Positions 55,660-64,000 of a stretch of DNA of 64,000 nt are shown piece after piece (within the stretch, counting starts at the first letter, position 1; the number at the start of each line of letters is the position of its first letter). Where the stretch lies: positions 186,001 through 250,000 of the forward strand of contig CAVVAJ010000001.1 of the NCBI GenBank assembly GCA_963746255.1, read 5' to 3'. This DNA is from DAOVXM01 sp963746255 (GTDB lineage: Bacteria > Chloroflexota > Anaerolineae > Anaerolineales > UBA4823). Under the pieces are notes generated by a model. The model was not told the origin of the DNA, searched no databases, and was given only the letters and a program-made list of their open reading frames with translations. Both the position numbers and the translations under genes were made by a program.

Positions 55660-55880
55660 TGGTATACCCACCCCCCTCCCAATTGGATGGGGGAGTAATG
55701 AGAGCAACGAACAATGTTCCCTACGCACTCAACGACATCCGTCAAACTTTCCAGCAGGTTGACCACGAGCCGCCATCCTCCCCCACTAGGGGGAAGACCG
55801 AGGAGGGGGTCTAATGAGATCATCCCACCCCGGATCACCTGGCGACGATCGCTTCGGGAGCCAGCATACCGCCCACTTGC
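55660..55880. repeat. GC-rich paired-hairpin repeat, copy 4
   Basis: The left arm is CCCCCCTCCCAATTGGATGG-GGGAGT. A spacer containing 'ATCCGTCAAACTTTCCAGCAG' precedes the right arm CCTCCCCCACTAGGGGGAAG-ACCGAGGAGGGGGT, then CTAATGAGATCATCCC and CCCGGATCACCTGGCGACGATCGC-like sequence. The internal 'CCGTCAAACTTTCCAGCAG' is shared with the copy at 57.8 kb. Confidence 0.75.
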
Positions 55881-56034
55881 ATGACCACCGCGGGCGGGTC
55901 TCCAGCCAGGCATACCAGGCGTACATGGTGCGAGTACCACGGTTATACATCATTGCTGGGCTGCTCGTGGTAATGATCTTTCAGGATAACGGCTGGCCTG
56001 AACCATGCCCTGCAGGTCAAAAAAGGAGTTTGCC

Positions 56035-57543
56035 ATGCGACCTTTAGAAGGATTGACCCTGTTATCGATTTTGTTTTCCCTCCTCGCCTACCTCGTTCCA
56101 GTAAGCAAACGGCCGCGCTGGTTGTACCTCTTGCCTGCTGTGGCTGCCCTGTTCGTCGGGATCCATCTGCTGGTTGAGGGGTATCGATGGCAGATGGTTC
56201 CGGCATATGTGATTTCAGCTGTCATGGTTGTGGGAATGGTTCGGGGTATTCTGCAAAAAGCCGATCCACAGCGCGAAGCGCCCACTCGCCGCCGTCGAAT
56301 TGCAGCCATAATCGGGGTCGTGCTAGGATGCCTCGTGCTGGCGCTGGCAGCCGTGTTGACTTCTATTTTGCCTGTGTTCCGTCTGCCCGAACCCAGCGGG
56401 CCGCACGCCGTTGGCACACAGTACTACTATTGGACCGATGAAGACCGACCGGATGATTCCACCGCCGACCCAGGCGACTTTCGGGAAGTCTCGGTCCAGG
56501 TCTGGTATCCGGCCGAACCGTCCGGGGACGAGGAAACCATCCGCTACATGAGCCAGGAAGCTGCCAGGGCTCTCACCCGCTATCAAGGCCTTCCGGAATT
56601 TCTGCTTGATCACTTCGCACTCGTTCGCACGCACGCATACTTAGGTGCGGTGGTGGCGCAAACGGACACGCCATTCCCGGTCATCACCTATTCTACGTCG
56701 GGATTAATGTCGTCCCACATGACGTTATTTGAAGAGTTAGCCAGCCATGGCTACGTCGTTCTCTGTATTGGCCATCCCTACTGGAACCCGTTTGTATACG
56801 GGTCTAGCGGCGAGGTCATCCCCTTCGACGGACAGAACGAACAGCACCAGGCCTGGTGGGCGGAAGCGGATTCTCCAGAGGTGGGAGAGGCCAAGTCTCA
56901 GATTTCGCTGGCCAAGACAACGGAAGCCCAGGAGCGCGCCCATCTAAGGCACAACGAGTTGATGCCGGTGGCCCTCGACGACCTCGAGATGTGGGGCGGG
57001 GACATCGGCTTCGTGCTGGATGAATTAGCAGGGTTGAACGAGGGCTCTGGATTCCTAGCAGGGGCGATTAACCTTGAAGACGTCGGGGTTATGGGCTTCT
57101 CCAAAGGGGGCGCGGCCGCCGGACAATTCTGCGTGACTGATGAGCGCTGTAAGGCGGGCATCAACCTAACGGGGTTCATGTATGGCGATATCTTATACAT
57201 CAACTTGGACAGGCCCTTCTTTTTCTTTTCTGAAGAAGAGTTGTGGTGCCCGGACTGCTACGTGAATGATCTGTTTTACAAGCGAGCCGAGAACGACGCC
57301 TTCCAGATGAAGATCAGGGGCGCCAGGCATGCCAGCTTTGGCGACGTGTGCCTGTGGGGCAGATTAATCCAATCGGCGAATGGAGGACCCACGATAGAGG
57401 GCGAGCGCATGACAACCATCCAGAACGTCTATACCTTGGCGTTCTTCGACAGGTACTTGAAGGGCACGGAGTCCCCGCTACTCGATAGCCCTTCGGACGA
57501 GTTTACAGAAGTGGTCTTCAGGTCAAACATTAACACCCCTTGA
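56035..57543 (+). CDS. PAF-acetylhydrolase-like membrane-anchored alpha/beta hydrolase
   Basis: 502 aa. Residues about 5-105 hold three or four membrane helices plus a basic loop (REAPTRRRR). The rest is an extracytoplasmic alpha/beta hydrolase. 'PFPVITYSTSGLMSSHMTLFEELASHGYVV' opens it, 'GVMGFSKGGAAA' (about 352) is the nucleophile elbow and 'GARHASFGD' supplies the His. The layout resembles PAF-acetylhydrolase isoform II. ATG 56035 follows AAAAAAGGAGTTTGCC. Its membrane part is duplicated at 62.8 kb. Confidence 0.85.
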   Translation: MRPLEGLTLLSILFSLLAYLVPVSKRPRWLYLLPAVAALFVGIHLLVEGYRWQMVPAYVISAVMVVGMVRGILQKADPQREAPTRRRRIAAIIGVVLGCLVLALAAVLTSILPVFRLPEPSGPHAVGTQYYYWTDEDRPDDSTADPGDFREVSVQVWYPAEPSGDEETIRYMSQEAARALTRYQGLPEFLLDHFALVRTHAYLGAVVAQTDTPFPVITYSTSGLMSSHMTLFEELASHGYVVLCIGHPYWNPFVYGSSGEVIPFDGQNEQHQAWWAEADSPEVGEAKSQISLAKTTEAQERAHLRHNELMPVALDDLEMWGGDIGFVLDELAGLNEGSGFLAGAINLEDVGVMGFSKGGAAAGQFCVTDERCKAGINLTGFMYGDILYINLDRPFFFFSEEELWCPDCYVNDLFYKRAENDAFQMKIRGARHASFGDVCLWGRLIQSANGGPTIEGERMTTIQNVYTLAFFDRYLKGTESPLLDSPSDEFTEVVFRSNINTP

Positions 57544-57739
57544 TTCTTCTATCGTCGCGGTAAAGCCGCCCAAACATATCCCAGCTCGTGAGGTACGGTG
57601 GGCCCGGTCAACGCCGACGATGATCGGGAGAGCCGCACCCATCCACCTAGATGAAGCGATTTCCGATTTCAAGGAAGCGTTCGTCAAGGTGTGAGATGCT
57701 GAAGCTGAACTATATCGGGTGATGGAACAAGGGGGGAGT

Positions 57740-57905
57740 GATTTCCCTACACCCCAATCCCTTCCAGTTGGAATGGGGAGTGAGCAGCCAGTAAACAATT
57801 TTTTCTCCGTTCTGAGAGACCTCCGTCAAACTTTCCAGCAGACAGCACATGACTGGCCATCCTCCCCCAATAGGGGGAGGACCGAGCAGGGGGTCAAATC
57901 GGAAC
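57740..57905. repeat. GC-rich paired-hairpin repeat, copy 5
   Basis: The left arm is ACCCCAATCCCTTCCAGTTGG-AATGGGGAG. A spacer with 'CTCCGTCAAACTTTCCAGCAG' precedes the right arm CCTCCCCCAATAGGGGGAGG-ACCGAGCAGGGGGT. The spacer block is shared with copy 4, so these are one element of about 160 bases. Confidence 0.75.
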
Positions 57906-58119
57906 GCTCCGGGGTCGTGACGCTTATAACTCTCAAGGATATATGATAGTATTGCTGGGAACGTCAGTGAACCCTGTAGTCAGGCAACCCGTCAGCCGAC
58001 CGCAGAGTACGCGGCGCGAATTGTCCGGCAAGGTAGCCGCCTATTGGGGTTTTGAGCCGACTCGCCCGGCAGCCCAAGCAAATCGTTAGACCGCGACAGA
58101 GATTAAATTACACCTTCTC

Positions 58120-58884
58120 ATGCATGTAAACTATCTTACATTAATCCTTATACTTGTCGTGCTCATTATAGAAGTGGTTGCCCTCTATTATTTTTTCAAA
58201 TATAGAAGACTACGCAAGCTAATTTCAACAACACAAACATCAAGAATTTCGGATTTCTCGGAAGGGTTTCATGAAATATCTGGGCGTGTAATTCCATTAA
58301 GTAAGCCACTTATCAGTCCTTATACCGAAAAAGCCTGCGTGTATTATGATTTCCTGGTGGAGGAAGAACGCAGCGAAATAAGAAACCCCTATGAGAGTGA
58401 CGACGGTGAACCCAAGTGGGATAGTTTAATTGAAGATGAAAAAATGATCAGGTTTGGTGTAGACGACGGCAGTGGAATTGCTGTTGTTGATTTGGAATAT
58501 GCAACAATTGAACTTAAATCGGAAAATGAATTTAATCCTGATCTTAATCATGAAATGGAATTGATGGGCTATCCAGATCAGCAAAGAGTGCTGAAAAAAT
58601 ATCCAGCAAAGAGCGATAAAGGGAAGTGGAAAAGAACATTAAGGTATCGCGAACTGCTTATCGAAGAAGGCATACAGGTCCATGTGCTGGGTGAAGTCCA
58701 CGGAAATGATCATGGGCGACCACTTTTTAAAGTCCAGGGAAAACCACTATATGTATCTGACCATTCTGAGGCTGAATTATTAGATTTGTACGAAAATAAA
58801 TACGTATACGCAATTGTGGTTATGATCAGCGTTCCCCTGGGACTCTTGTTATTTTGGTTGATGGAATGGTTGCAATACCAGTAA
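58120..58884 (+). CDS. GIDE-domain (MULAN-like) membrane protein
   Basis: 254 aa with one N-terminal helix (about 5-28) and one C-terminal helix (about 228-248). Between them, 'HEISGRVIPLSKPLISPYTEKACVYYDFLVEEE' and 'TLRYRELLIEEGIQVHVLGEV' match the GIDE domain of bacterial relatives of mitochondrial E3 ligase MULAN, without a RING finger. The domain is thought to face the exterior or periplasm-like side. Function unknown. The gene is AT-rich compared with its neighbours. Confidence 0.8.
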   Translation: MHVNYLTLILILVVLIIEVVALYYFFKYRRLRKLISTTQTSRISDFSEGFHEISGRVIPLSKPLISPYTEKACVYYDFLVEEERSEIRNPYESDDGEPKWDSLIEDEKMIRFGVDDGSGIAVVDLEYATIELKSENEFNPDLNHEMELMGYPDQQRVLKKYPAKSDKGKWKRTLRYRELLIEEGIQVHVLGEVHGNDHGRPLFKVQGKPLYVSDHSEAELLDLYENKYVYAIVVMISVPLGLLLFWLMEWLQYQ

Positions 58885-59274
58885 ATATCTACTATTTCAT
58901 TCAAAAGGTCTAAGGAGACGGTCGGATTTAGGGGGTCGAGCGAGAGAAAAACCAACCGGGTTTTTCCGACTGCTTCGCTTTCGCAAAACCTTTTTCCATT
59001 GGCTGTCCAAATCTCTTCTGCCCCGAGCCAGATAACATAATGGCATGCCGATTTGCTCTCGGCGCACCCAAGTCTCCCTGCATGAAGGGGAGGGCAGCAT
59101 TTCTGTTTTGAGCGCTTGATTTTTCCTAAAAAGCTGCCTTGATCCAATAGACCAAATAATTCATTTCTTGGAATTAGCTATCAAATTCCTTATTTAAGGT
59201 GAAATATTTGTGCTCCTAACATCAGGTTTGGAAATCTTGCCCATACCGGGCGCTGATTTATGTAAATCATTATT
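58885..59274. other. intergenic between convergent genes
   Basis: About 390 bases with no gene recognised and no clear terminator beyond short GC-poor palindromes. Confidence 0.5.
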
Positions 59275-59640
59275 TCAACATATCTCACTATCAGATAGAT
59301 GAGTTTCAATAAGCAGTTGTTCTACAATATTGAAATCGATCTGCTGGGGGTTTCGGTAGCGGATACAGCCCTTACCCAAATTCAAACCCGCGAGTGCTGC
59401 CCGATACTTGTCGAGAACGTCACGCTTGAGTATGTACAATGAGATGTAATTTACCTGACTTGCGAAAGCCACTTCGACTTCCCCATCTACCTGCTTGTAA
59501 CTCGGCAGGCCATATTCCATGCTTTCTTCGTATCCATCCAAGATACCTAAGCACAGTTTTCTCAACTGCGATAAAGATTCACGCTGGTGTTCTGGGACTT
59601 CTTGCAGATATTCGTCTACATTTACCGCTTCACTACGCAT
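59275..59640 (-). CDS. DUF1801-domain protein (YdhG-like)
   Basis: 121 aa. 'VDEYLQEVPEHQRESLSQLR-KLCLGILDGYEESMEYGLPSYKQ' and 'VAFASQVNYISLYIL' followed by 'GKGCIRYRNPQQIDFNIVEQLL' are the DUF1801 pattern, a small fold related to YdhG/iron chaperone-like proteins. The start is taken as ATG 59640; an upstream GTG at 59673 is possible. Function unknown. Confidence 0.8.
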   Translation of the reverse strand: MRSEAVNVDEYLQEVPEHQRESLSQLRKLCLGILDGYEESMEYGLPSYKQVDGEVEVAFASQVNYISLYILKRDVLDKYRAALAGLNLGKGCIRYRNPQQIDFNIVEQLLIETHLSDSEIC

Positions 59641-59683
59641 TTTTTCACTTTCATTGAAATTTTGATCAAACACGAACTGAAGA

Positions 59684-59830
59684 CTAACGGTTTGCGGTAA
59701 TTCCTCGGCATTTTTGGTGCAGATAGCCCCTCATCCCCAAGACGTAGTTCGAATAATCACGCCACTCTGCCTCGGTCGGCAGCTCGGGGTGGTTGATGAG
59801 GTGTTGGGCGGTTGCATCCAGATTAGCCAT
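59684..59830 (-). CDS. 48-aa small protein coupled to the methyltransferase
   Basis: The frame MANLDATAQHLINHPELPTE-AEWRDYSNYVLGMRGYLHQK overlaps the end of the methyltransferase gene (ATGGCTAA), which suggests termination-reinitiation. It is amphipathic helix-rich, hydrophilic and has no signal. I do not recognise it. Its composition looks coding, but it is short. Confidence 0.5.
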   Translation of the reverse strand: MANLDATAQHLINHPELPTEAEWRDYSNYVLGMRGYLHQKCRGITANR

Positions 59831-60581
59831 CTTCTGGCTTGATTCCCAAGAAGATATGCGCTGAGCCTGGTTCAAGTTCGCTGTGTTCAAATGGCAATGA
59901 CTGGGCTTGGAAACCTGCTTGAGTGATTATCCGGAGCCAATCTCCATGACTGAACAAACCACACATGTGGCGGTCAAGAACGCAGCGGACAGCATCTGCC
60001 CCTTCGCGTAGCATGTATACCATGTAAGACACGAAAGTGGTATCAGAGGCGTCGGGATCCCAAGTCCAATCCAGGTAGCGAAGGCCTCGATCGCCGGAAT
60101 CATGACCGCCTTGACTCGTTGATGTTACAAAGGTTTCTCGAGTATGATCCGGTGCAAACAAGGCGACTCCGCCAGGCATACAATGTACATACGCTGTCTC
60201 TATAGCCCGAAACAGATCTGCCTCTGAAATCATGTACATGATCGCATCGTGGATAAATACAACATCAAAAATGCGCCCCAGCCTAACGGTACGCATGTCT
60301 CCTTGAATGTGCTCACATTGGGGATTCAACAGCTTACTTACCCTCAGCATATCCGGCGAGAGATCAACCAATGCCATCTGAAAGCTCTTCTTCAAATGAG
60401 AAGCATTGTTGCCACCACCAGATCCCAGTTCAAGCAAGGTTTTCGGCGTGCGAATGCTTGCTGACAAGATAACTTGTTGGTAGAACTCTGCTTCTTCAGC
60501 ATAATCTTCCGGTGAAGATAAGATAGGCCACCAATCAGCGAGTTCTCGATAGAGAGAAGGGAAGTCTCCAGATGTTTTCAT
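59823..60581 (-). CDS. class I SAM-dependent methyltransferase
   Basis: 252 aa. 'LLELGSGGGNNASHLKK' is the glycine-rich SAM loop (about 53-69). 'MALVDLSPDMLRVSK' supplies motif II, 'HIQGDMRTVRLGRIFDVVFIHDAIMYM' motifs III-IV. A C-terminal cap domain follows. The substrate is unknown. The last codon overlaps the start of the 48-aa gene. Confidence 0.88.
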   Translation of the reverse strand: MKTSGDFPSLYRELADWWPILSSPEDYAEEAEFYQQVILSASIRTPKTLLELGSGGGNNASHLKKSFQMALVDLSPDMLRVSKLLNPQCEHIQGDMRTVRLGRIFDVVFIHDAIMYMISEADLFRAIETAYVHCMPGGVALFAPDHTRETFVTSTSQGGHDSGDRGLRYLDWTWDPDASDTTFVSYMVYMLREGADAVRCVLDRHMCGLFSHGDWLRIITQAGFQAQSLPFEHSELEPGSAHIFLGIKPEDG

Positions 60582-60778
60582 GCGTACTCCAATCCGTGTG
60601 ATGTATTACTATCCAACATTTTGAACTGGGCGGCAGGGAAATCCCACCCGTCACCATATCTCACACCCCAATAATCCACTTTTGATTACAGATCGTCGTG
60701 CACCCCCGGTCTGATCCAGTATATAGGAATGCGGACCGGGTCTTGCGTTGCTGCTGCTAGCAGAATGGATCCAATTGA

Positions 60779-61735
60779 TCACGAACTGCTGCCGAATAAG
60801 GTCTTTATCATCTTCATGGAATGCAGTGTTACCCATTTTGATGGCTGACCGATCTCTTCAAATTCAATGAATTGCTTCATCCAACCCCCACCTTTCGGAT
60901 ATTTTTCACATAACCAACGCCCATCAGCGGTTTGTTTGTCCATTACCAAGGCTAGTCCTGCTTGAATCTGCTCTTGTTCTGGGGAAACATATGGAGCGAG
61001 CAGCTCAAGCACTTCAAGAATGTCGCTATCAAATCTGAGTGGGAAACCAAATTCGAACCATCTCTGGCTAGGTTTTCCTTTCCCATATTGATACAAGTTC
61101 GAATTCAGGATTTGCTGAATGGCAAGCTGCCTCGACTTTTCAATTTGAGGTGTTGACCAAGTGGATGGCAAATTTCTATAAGCTCTCAGTACGTCAACAG
61201 TTGCCCATAAACATGAGAACGGCCTAAGTTTTGAGACACACGGCCATATACCATCCTCGCCCTGGATACCTACAAGCCAACCAAGCAATCTCTTTGTGCG
61301 TGGATCCTCATCATATCCAGACCAGATCATCAAGCGCAGTAGATCAGCCCCATGGCATGGAAGTTCGACTGATCTGCCTTTAAGCTCGATGGCGTATGCT
61401 CCATCCTCTAGCAGACAACCATTGAGAAGGTAGTCCATTCCCCGCGCAACACCATCATCCGCTTGGTAGCCTAACCACATCAGCAGGTTGAGGAATCGCT
61501 TGGTGCCGTGATGTGGGCGGTCATCGGAGCCCCAATAACCTTCAGGTCGCTGGCGTGATAGCAGCTTCTTAATCGGAGCGGAGTGAGCGATCGCTTGGGC
61601 TGCGATTGATACGTCCGGATCATCTTCGGGTAGGTCAACAAGCCAGCGCAGTGTGAAATAGCGTATAGAAGGATTTGATTCCTCAAGCAACCAGCCGGTA
61701 GGATCTCCATTCAACATGGTTTTCCAATCACTCAT
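60779..61735 (-). CDS. alpha/alpha-toroid protein (prenyltransferase/squalene-oxidase-repeat family)
   Basis: 318 aa. Repeats of the kind 'EGYWGSDDRPHHGTKRFLNLLMWLGYQADDGVARGMDYLL' and 'QGEDGIWPCV', 'TADGRWLCEKYPKGGG' are QW-like motifs of the six-fold alpha/alpha toroid found in terpene cyclases. No DxDD or similar catalytic acid motif is obvious, so it may not be a cyclase. GAGGAGAGTTG precedes ATG 61735. It is the intact member of a family with two decayed copies in this window. Confidence 0.75.
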   Translation of the reverse strand: MSDWKTMLNGDPTGWLLEESNPSIRYFTLRWLVDLPEDDPDVSIAAQAIAHSAPIKKLLSRQRPEGYWGSDDRPHHGTKRFLNLLMWLGYQADDGVARGMDYLLNGCLLEDGAYAIELKGRSVELPCHGADLLRLMIWSGYDEDPRTKRLLGWLVGIQGEDGIWPCVSKLRPFSCLWATVDVLRAYRNLPSTWSTPQIEKSRQLAIQQILNSNLYQYGKGKPSQRWFEFGFPLRFDSDILEVLELLAPYVSPEQEQIQAGLALVMDKQTADGRWLCEKYPKGGGWMKQFIEFEEIGQPSKWVTLHSMKMIKTLFGSSS

Positions 61736-62097
61736 CAACTCTCCTCTTTAACAGTCCTGGGGTTTAAAACGGGTTGATTACCAAATCACTTAATGGGAAA
61801 TATCCACTTTGACATATTATACAAAGAATACCACATCAGATATGAATAAACTCCATCGTGGGATACGTATCAACGCAATCAATTAACTTGGACCTTCCAA
61901 TATCGGACCTGAGCACGATCCCGCCGCTGGAGCCAGCACCGCGGATAAGATGGGCGTTTCGCAAAATGCCTGTTCCATTCAAATGGCGGGGATAAGGCCT
62001 AAGTACGGATATTATCCAAATCAGGTTCGAAATTCGAATGTATAATGTGCCGAATAGGTCTAGGCGTATAGGACTTTTTCTATCAATAGGTAAGGGA

Positions 62098-62547
62098 ATG
62101 AGAATAAACTTCGCAATTGAAGTAACCGGTGAACCGGACAAGGTATTTCCTTGGATAGACAATCCAGAAAAAGCAATGCTTTGGCAAAAAGGGGTCAAAA
62201 AAGGAGCAATCATAAAAGAAACTCCTGAAAAAATTGGTACGACTTTCATTGAAGAGATGGAAGAGAGCGGAAATAGTTTGGAAATGCGTGGAGTTATTAC
62301 TGGATATATTAAAAACAAAATGATTACTTTTCAACTTGAAAGCAAAATTCACGAACTTGACGTCTGTTACTCAATTACGGGAGGAGATGGGAGATCGGTA
62401 ATTACAGTGGTATCAAATATTCATTGGAAATTTCCAATGAACATAGTGAGCATCATTTTTGGGCGCAAAATGAAGGCGGGGATTGTGAAGCAAATGGAAT
62501 CAGAATTTGCGGAATTGAAAAGACTATGTGAAGAAGAAATTACATAG
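62098..62547 (+). CDS. SRPBCC-family protein
   Basis: 149 aa. 'INFAIEVTGEPDKVFPWIDNPEKAMLWQKG' followed by 'IGTTFIEEMEESGNSLEMRGVITGYIKNKMITFQLES' and a long C-terminal helix ('KQMESEFAELKRLCEEE') is the START/SRPBCC helix-grip fold, which binds a hydrophobic ligand. ATG 62098 is preferred over an upstream ATG at 62038. AT-rich. Confidence 0.75.
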   Translation: MRINFAIEVTGEPDKVFPWIDNPEKAMLWQKGVKKGAIIKETPEKIGTTFIEEMEESGNSLEMRGVITGYIKNKMITFQLESKIHELDVCYSITGGDGRSVITVVSNIHWKFPMNIVSIIFGRKMKAGIVKQMESEFAELKRLCEEEIT

Positions 62548-62783
62548 TACAAACGTCAATTATGAAAATTGACCATCATTCAAGTGGATTCTACCCAGCA
62601 CAGCGTGCACCTGACCTGTTTGATTTGTCGCAATTTAAAAGCTTTTTTCCTGGCGTTAGAATAATTCTGATTCATCAGTGTTATCTCTTCCCGCCCACAT
62701 CCAGATAACGCAAACCGGTAGATGGAGAATCTAGCCGCTCGAAAAAAGAAACGGACAATTGGAAATAATGAATAAAGTTTCTA

Positions 62784-63575
62784 ATGCCAAAACTTCAGAC
62801 TGCGGCTGGAAGAGCCTCTACAGAGTCGGCGGAGTGGCCGCGCTGGTTGTACCTCTTGCCTGCTGTGGCTGCCCTGTTCGTCGGGATCCATCTGCTGGTT
62901 GAGGGGTATCGATGGCAGATAGTCCCTGCATATGTGATTGCAGCTATCATGGTTGTGGGAATGGTTCGGGGTATTCTGCAAAAAGCCAATCCACAGCGCG
63001 AAGCGCCCTCTCGCCGCCGTCGAATTGCAGCTATAATCGGCGTAGTGCTGCAGGAGGCCTTCCTGTTTACAGATACCGTGATGAACAACCTGAAATATGC
63101 CCGACAAGGTGCCACAGAAGAGGAGTGCATCGAAGCCGCCAAGCAAGCCAATGCGCATGACTTTATTATGCACCTGCCTCAGGGATACGACACGATGCTT
63201 ACCGAGCGCGGCGCCAACTTGAGCCAGGGACAGCGGCAGATGATCACCATCGCCCGGGCGATGGTGGCAGACCCGAAGTTGATGATCCTGGATGAGGCCA
63301 CTAGCAACGTGGACACACGCACCGAAAAACTGATTCAGGACGGTCTGCGTAAGCTGATGCAGGAAAAAACCAGCTTCGCCATCGCCCACCGTCTATCCAC
63401 CATCCGGGATTCGGCCAAGATTATGGTGCTCAACGGCGGCGAGATCGTCGAATATGCCCCACATGCTGAGCTGATGGCTGCCAAAGGCTTCTACCACGCG
63501 TTGTATATGAGCCAATTTAAAGGCAAAGCCCCCGGCGGTGCACATTCATCGGATATCGATTTTATCAGCACCTGA
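62784..63575 (+). CDS. chimeric ORF: PAF-AH-like membrane segment fused to ABC-ATPase C-terminal half
   Basis: 263 aa. Residues about 18-88 repeat the membrane part of the 56035-57543 protein almost exactly ('WPRWLYLLPAVAALFVGIHLLVEGYRWQ'). From residue 89, 'QEAFLFTDTVMNNLKYARQG' starts at the Q-loop of an exporter-type ABC ATPase. 'LSQGQRQMITIARAMVADPKLMILDEATSNVD' (signature, Walker B) and the H-loop 'AHRLSTI' follow. Walker A is absent, so it cannot bind ATP normally. The fusion is in frame at a GTxGTGCT microhomology. Confidence 0.8.
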   Translation: MPKLQTAAGRASTESAEWPRWLYLLPAVAALFVGIHLLVEGYRWQIVPAYVIAAIMVVGMVRGILQKANPQREAPSRRRRIAAIIGVVLQEAFLFTDTVMNNLKYARQGATEEECIEAAKQANAHDFIMHLPQGYDTMLTERGANLSQGQRQMITIARAMVADPKLMILDEATSNVDTRTEKLIQDGLRKLMQEKTSFAIAHRLSTIRDSAKIMVLNGGEIVEYAPHAELMAAKGFYHALYMSQFKGKAPGGAHSSDIDFIST

Positions 63576-63632
63576 TCCTCCACTGACTTGAAATTAAGGC
63601 ATTTTAATTAGGTACACAAAGGATGGAACGGA

Positions 63633-64000
63633 ATGGACCAGGAAAACGAACGCTTAAGTGAAATCCGGCAGGCGCAGGTGCCGTGGAAGAAGTGGGGACC
63701 GTATCTGAGCGAGCGCCAGTGGGGCACTGTACGCGAGGATTACAGCCTCTCTGGTGATGCCTGGAATTATTTCCCTCACGACCAGGCGCGCTCGCGCGCC
63801 TATCATTGGGGCGAAGATGGGCTGGCAGGTATCTCGGACGATAACCAGCAGCTTTGTTTTGCCTTGGCGCTGTGGAATGAAAAGGATCCCATATTAAAGG
63901 AACGTCTCTTTGGATTGAACAACAGCGAGGCGAACCATGGGGAAGACGTCAAAGAATACTACTTCTACCTGGATAATACGCCCACACATGCCTACATGAA
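63633..64000 (+). CDS. GH63-like glucosidase, N-terminal part (3' partial)
   Basis: From ATG 63633 the frame is open to the window end. 'WKKWGPYLSERQWGTVREDYSLSGDAWNYFPHDQARSRAYHWGEDGLAGISDD' and 'KERLFGLNNSEANHGEDVKEYYFYLDNTPTHAYMK' match the start of bacterial GH63-type glucosidases (mannosylglycerate hydrolase-like; about 870 aa in full). It lies 57 bases after the chimeric ORF. Confidence 0.85.
   Translation, partial: MDQENERLSEIRQAQVPWKKWGPYLSERQWGTVREDYSLSGDAWNYFPHDQARSRAYHWGEDGLAGISDDNQQLCFALALWNEKDPILKERLFGLNNSEANHGEDVKEYYFYLDNTPTHAYM

Noticed and set aside
57544..57720. Short plus-strand frame 'IHLDEAISDFKEAFVKV'
   Set aside because: It looks protein-like for about 20 codons but has no start signal and no family; too little to call.
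1..64000. tRNA or rRNA genes
   Set aside because: Scanned for T-loop GTTCRANYC with paired acceptor stems and for rRNA landmarks by eye; none was convincing. A tRNAscan/Infernal run would be decisive.

Overview
The window looks like a chromosomal segment of a member of the Chloroflexota, most likely Anaerolineae. This is an inference from gene content: a MalT-type LuxR regulator, a 1.3 kaa secreted protein ending in a '...FLPLVEH' tail, DUF1254/DUF1214, DUF6325, DUF6326, LURP-one and SHOCT proteins, a cyclic-glucan-type GH94 enzyme and a GH63-like glucosidase. No rRNA or tRNA gene was recognised, so the assignment is not anchored by a marker gene. The segment is unusually rich in decayed genes. 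I count more than 20 fragments or frameshifted genes, many of them a gene start or end of 20 to 90 codons left alone.

Layout. 0-10.3 kb: 3' end of a GH94 glucan enzyme, a ClpB N-terminal remnant, a DHFR-like reductase, a CPBP protease, the large secreted protein, a DUF6174-like protein and an alpha/beta hydrolase. 10.3-13.1 kb: VanZ-like and sulfatase fragments, an ATC-hydrolase-like gene, a frameshifted alpha/alpha-toroid gene and a YCII gene. 13.5-20.6 kb: radical SAM enzyme, MFS transporter, sulfotransferase, and an ABC-2 export pair. 20.6-26.6 kb: two gene fragments, a GH13 lipoprotein, a nucleoside-deoxyribosyltransferase-like remnant and the LuxR regulator. 26.8-32 kb: DUF1254/1214 protein, BASS transporter (frameshifted) and arylsulfatase (three frameshifts). 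32.1-37.6 kb: a run of small envelope or stress-type proteins (LURP-one, small membrane protein, DUF4239, DUF6325, SHOCT) and a ClC channel. 38-42.6 kb: broken flavodoxin, two CPBP proteases, amidohydrolase.

43-49.3 kb is the mobile part: an IS3 remnant, an AT-rich membrane sulfatase-like gene, an IS110 left end with the first 21 codons of its recombinase, an intact flavodoxin, and a compact replication-type cassette on the minus strand. The first gene of that cassette has an N-terminal helix-turn-helix and carries about twenty copies of a 14-bp palindrome (TCCAGTTTTCTGGA type) inside its coding sequence. It is followed by two in-frame TAG codons and an open frame, then a helicase-loader-like gene and a small protein. 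I read this as a lambda-O-like initiator with an origin embedded in its own gene. It is the best candidate in the window for an undescribed system.

49.6-64 kb: a cluster of four paralogous MDR (quinone-oxidoreductase type) genes, two of them frameshifted, interleaved with DUF6326 and another membrane protein; then DUF2568, a PAF-acetylhydrolase-like membrane enzyme, a GIDE-domain protein, DUF1801, a methyltransferase, an intact alpha/alpha-toroid protein and an SRPBCC protein. A chimeric ORF follows, in which a duplicated 214-bp piece of the PAF-AH gene is fused to the C-terminal half of an ABC ATPase. Last is the start of a GH63-like glucosidase. GC-rich paired-hairpin repeats are scattered through the whole window.
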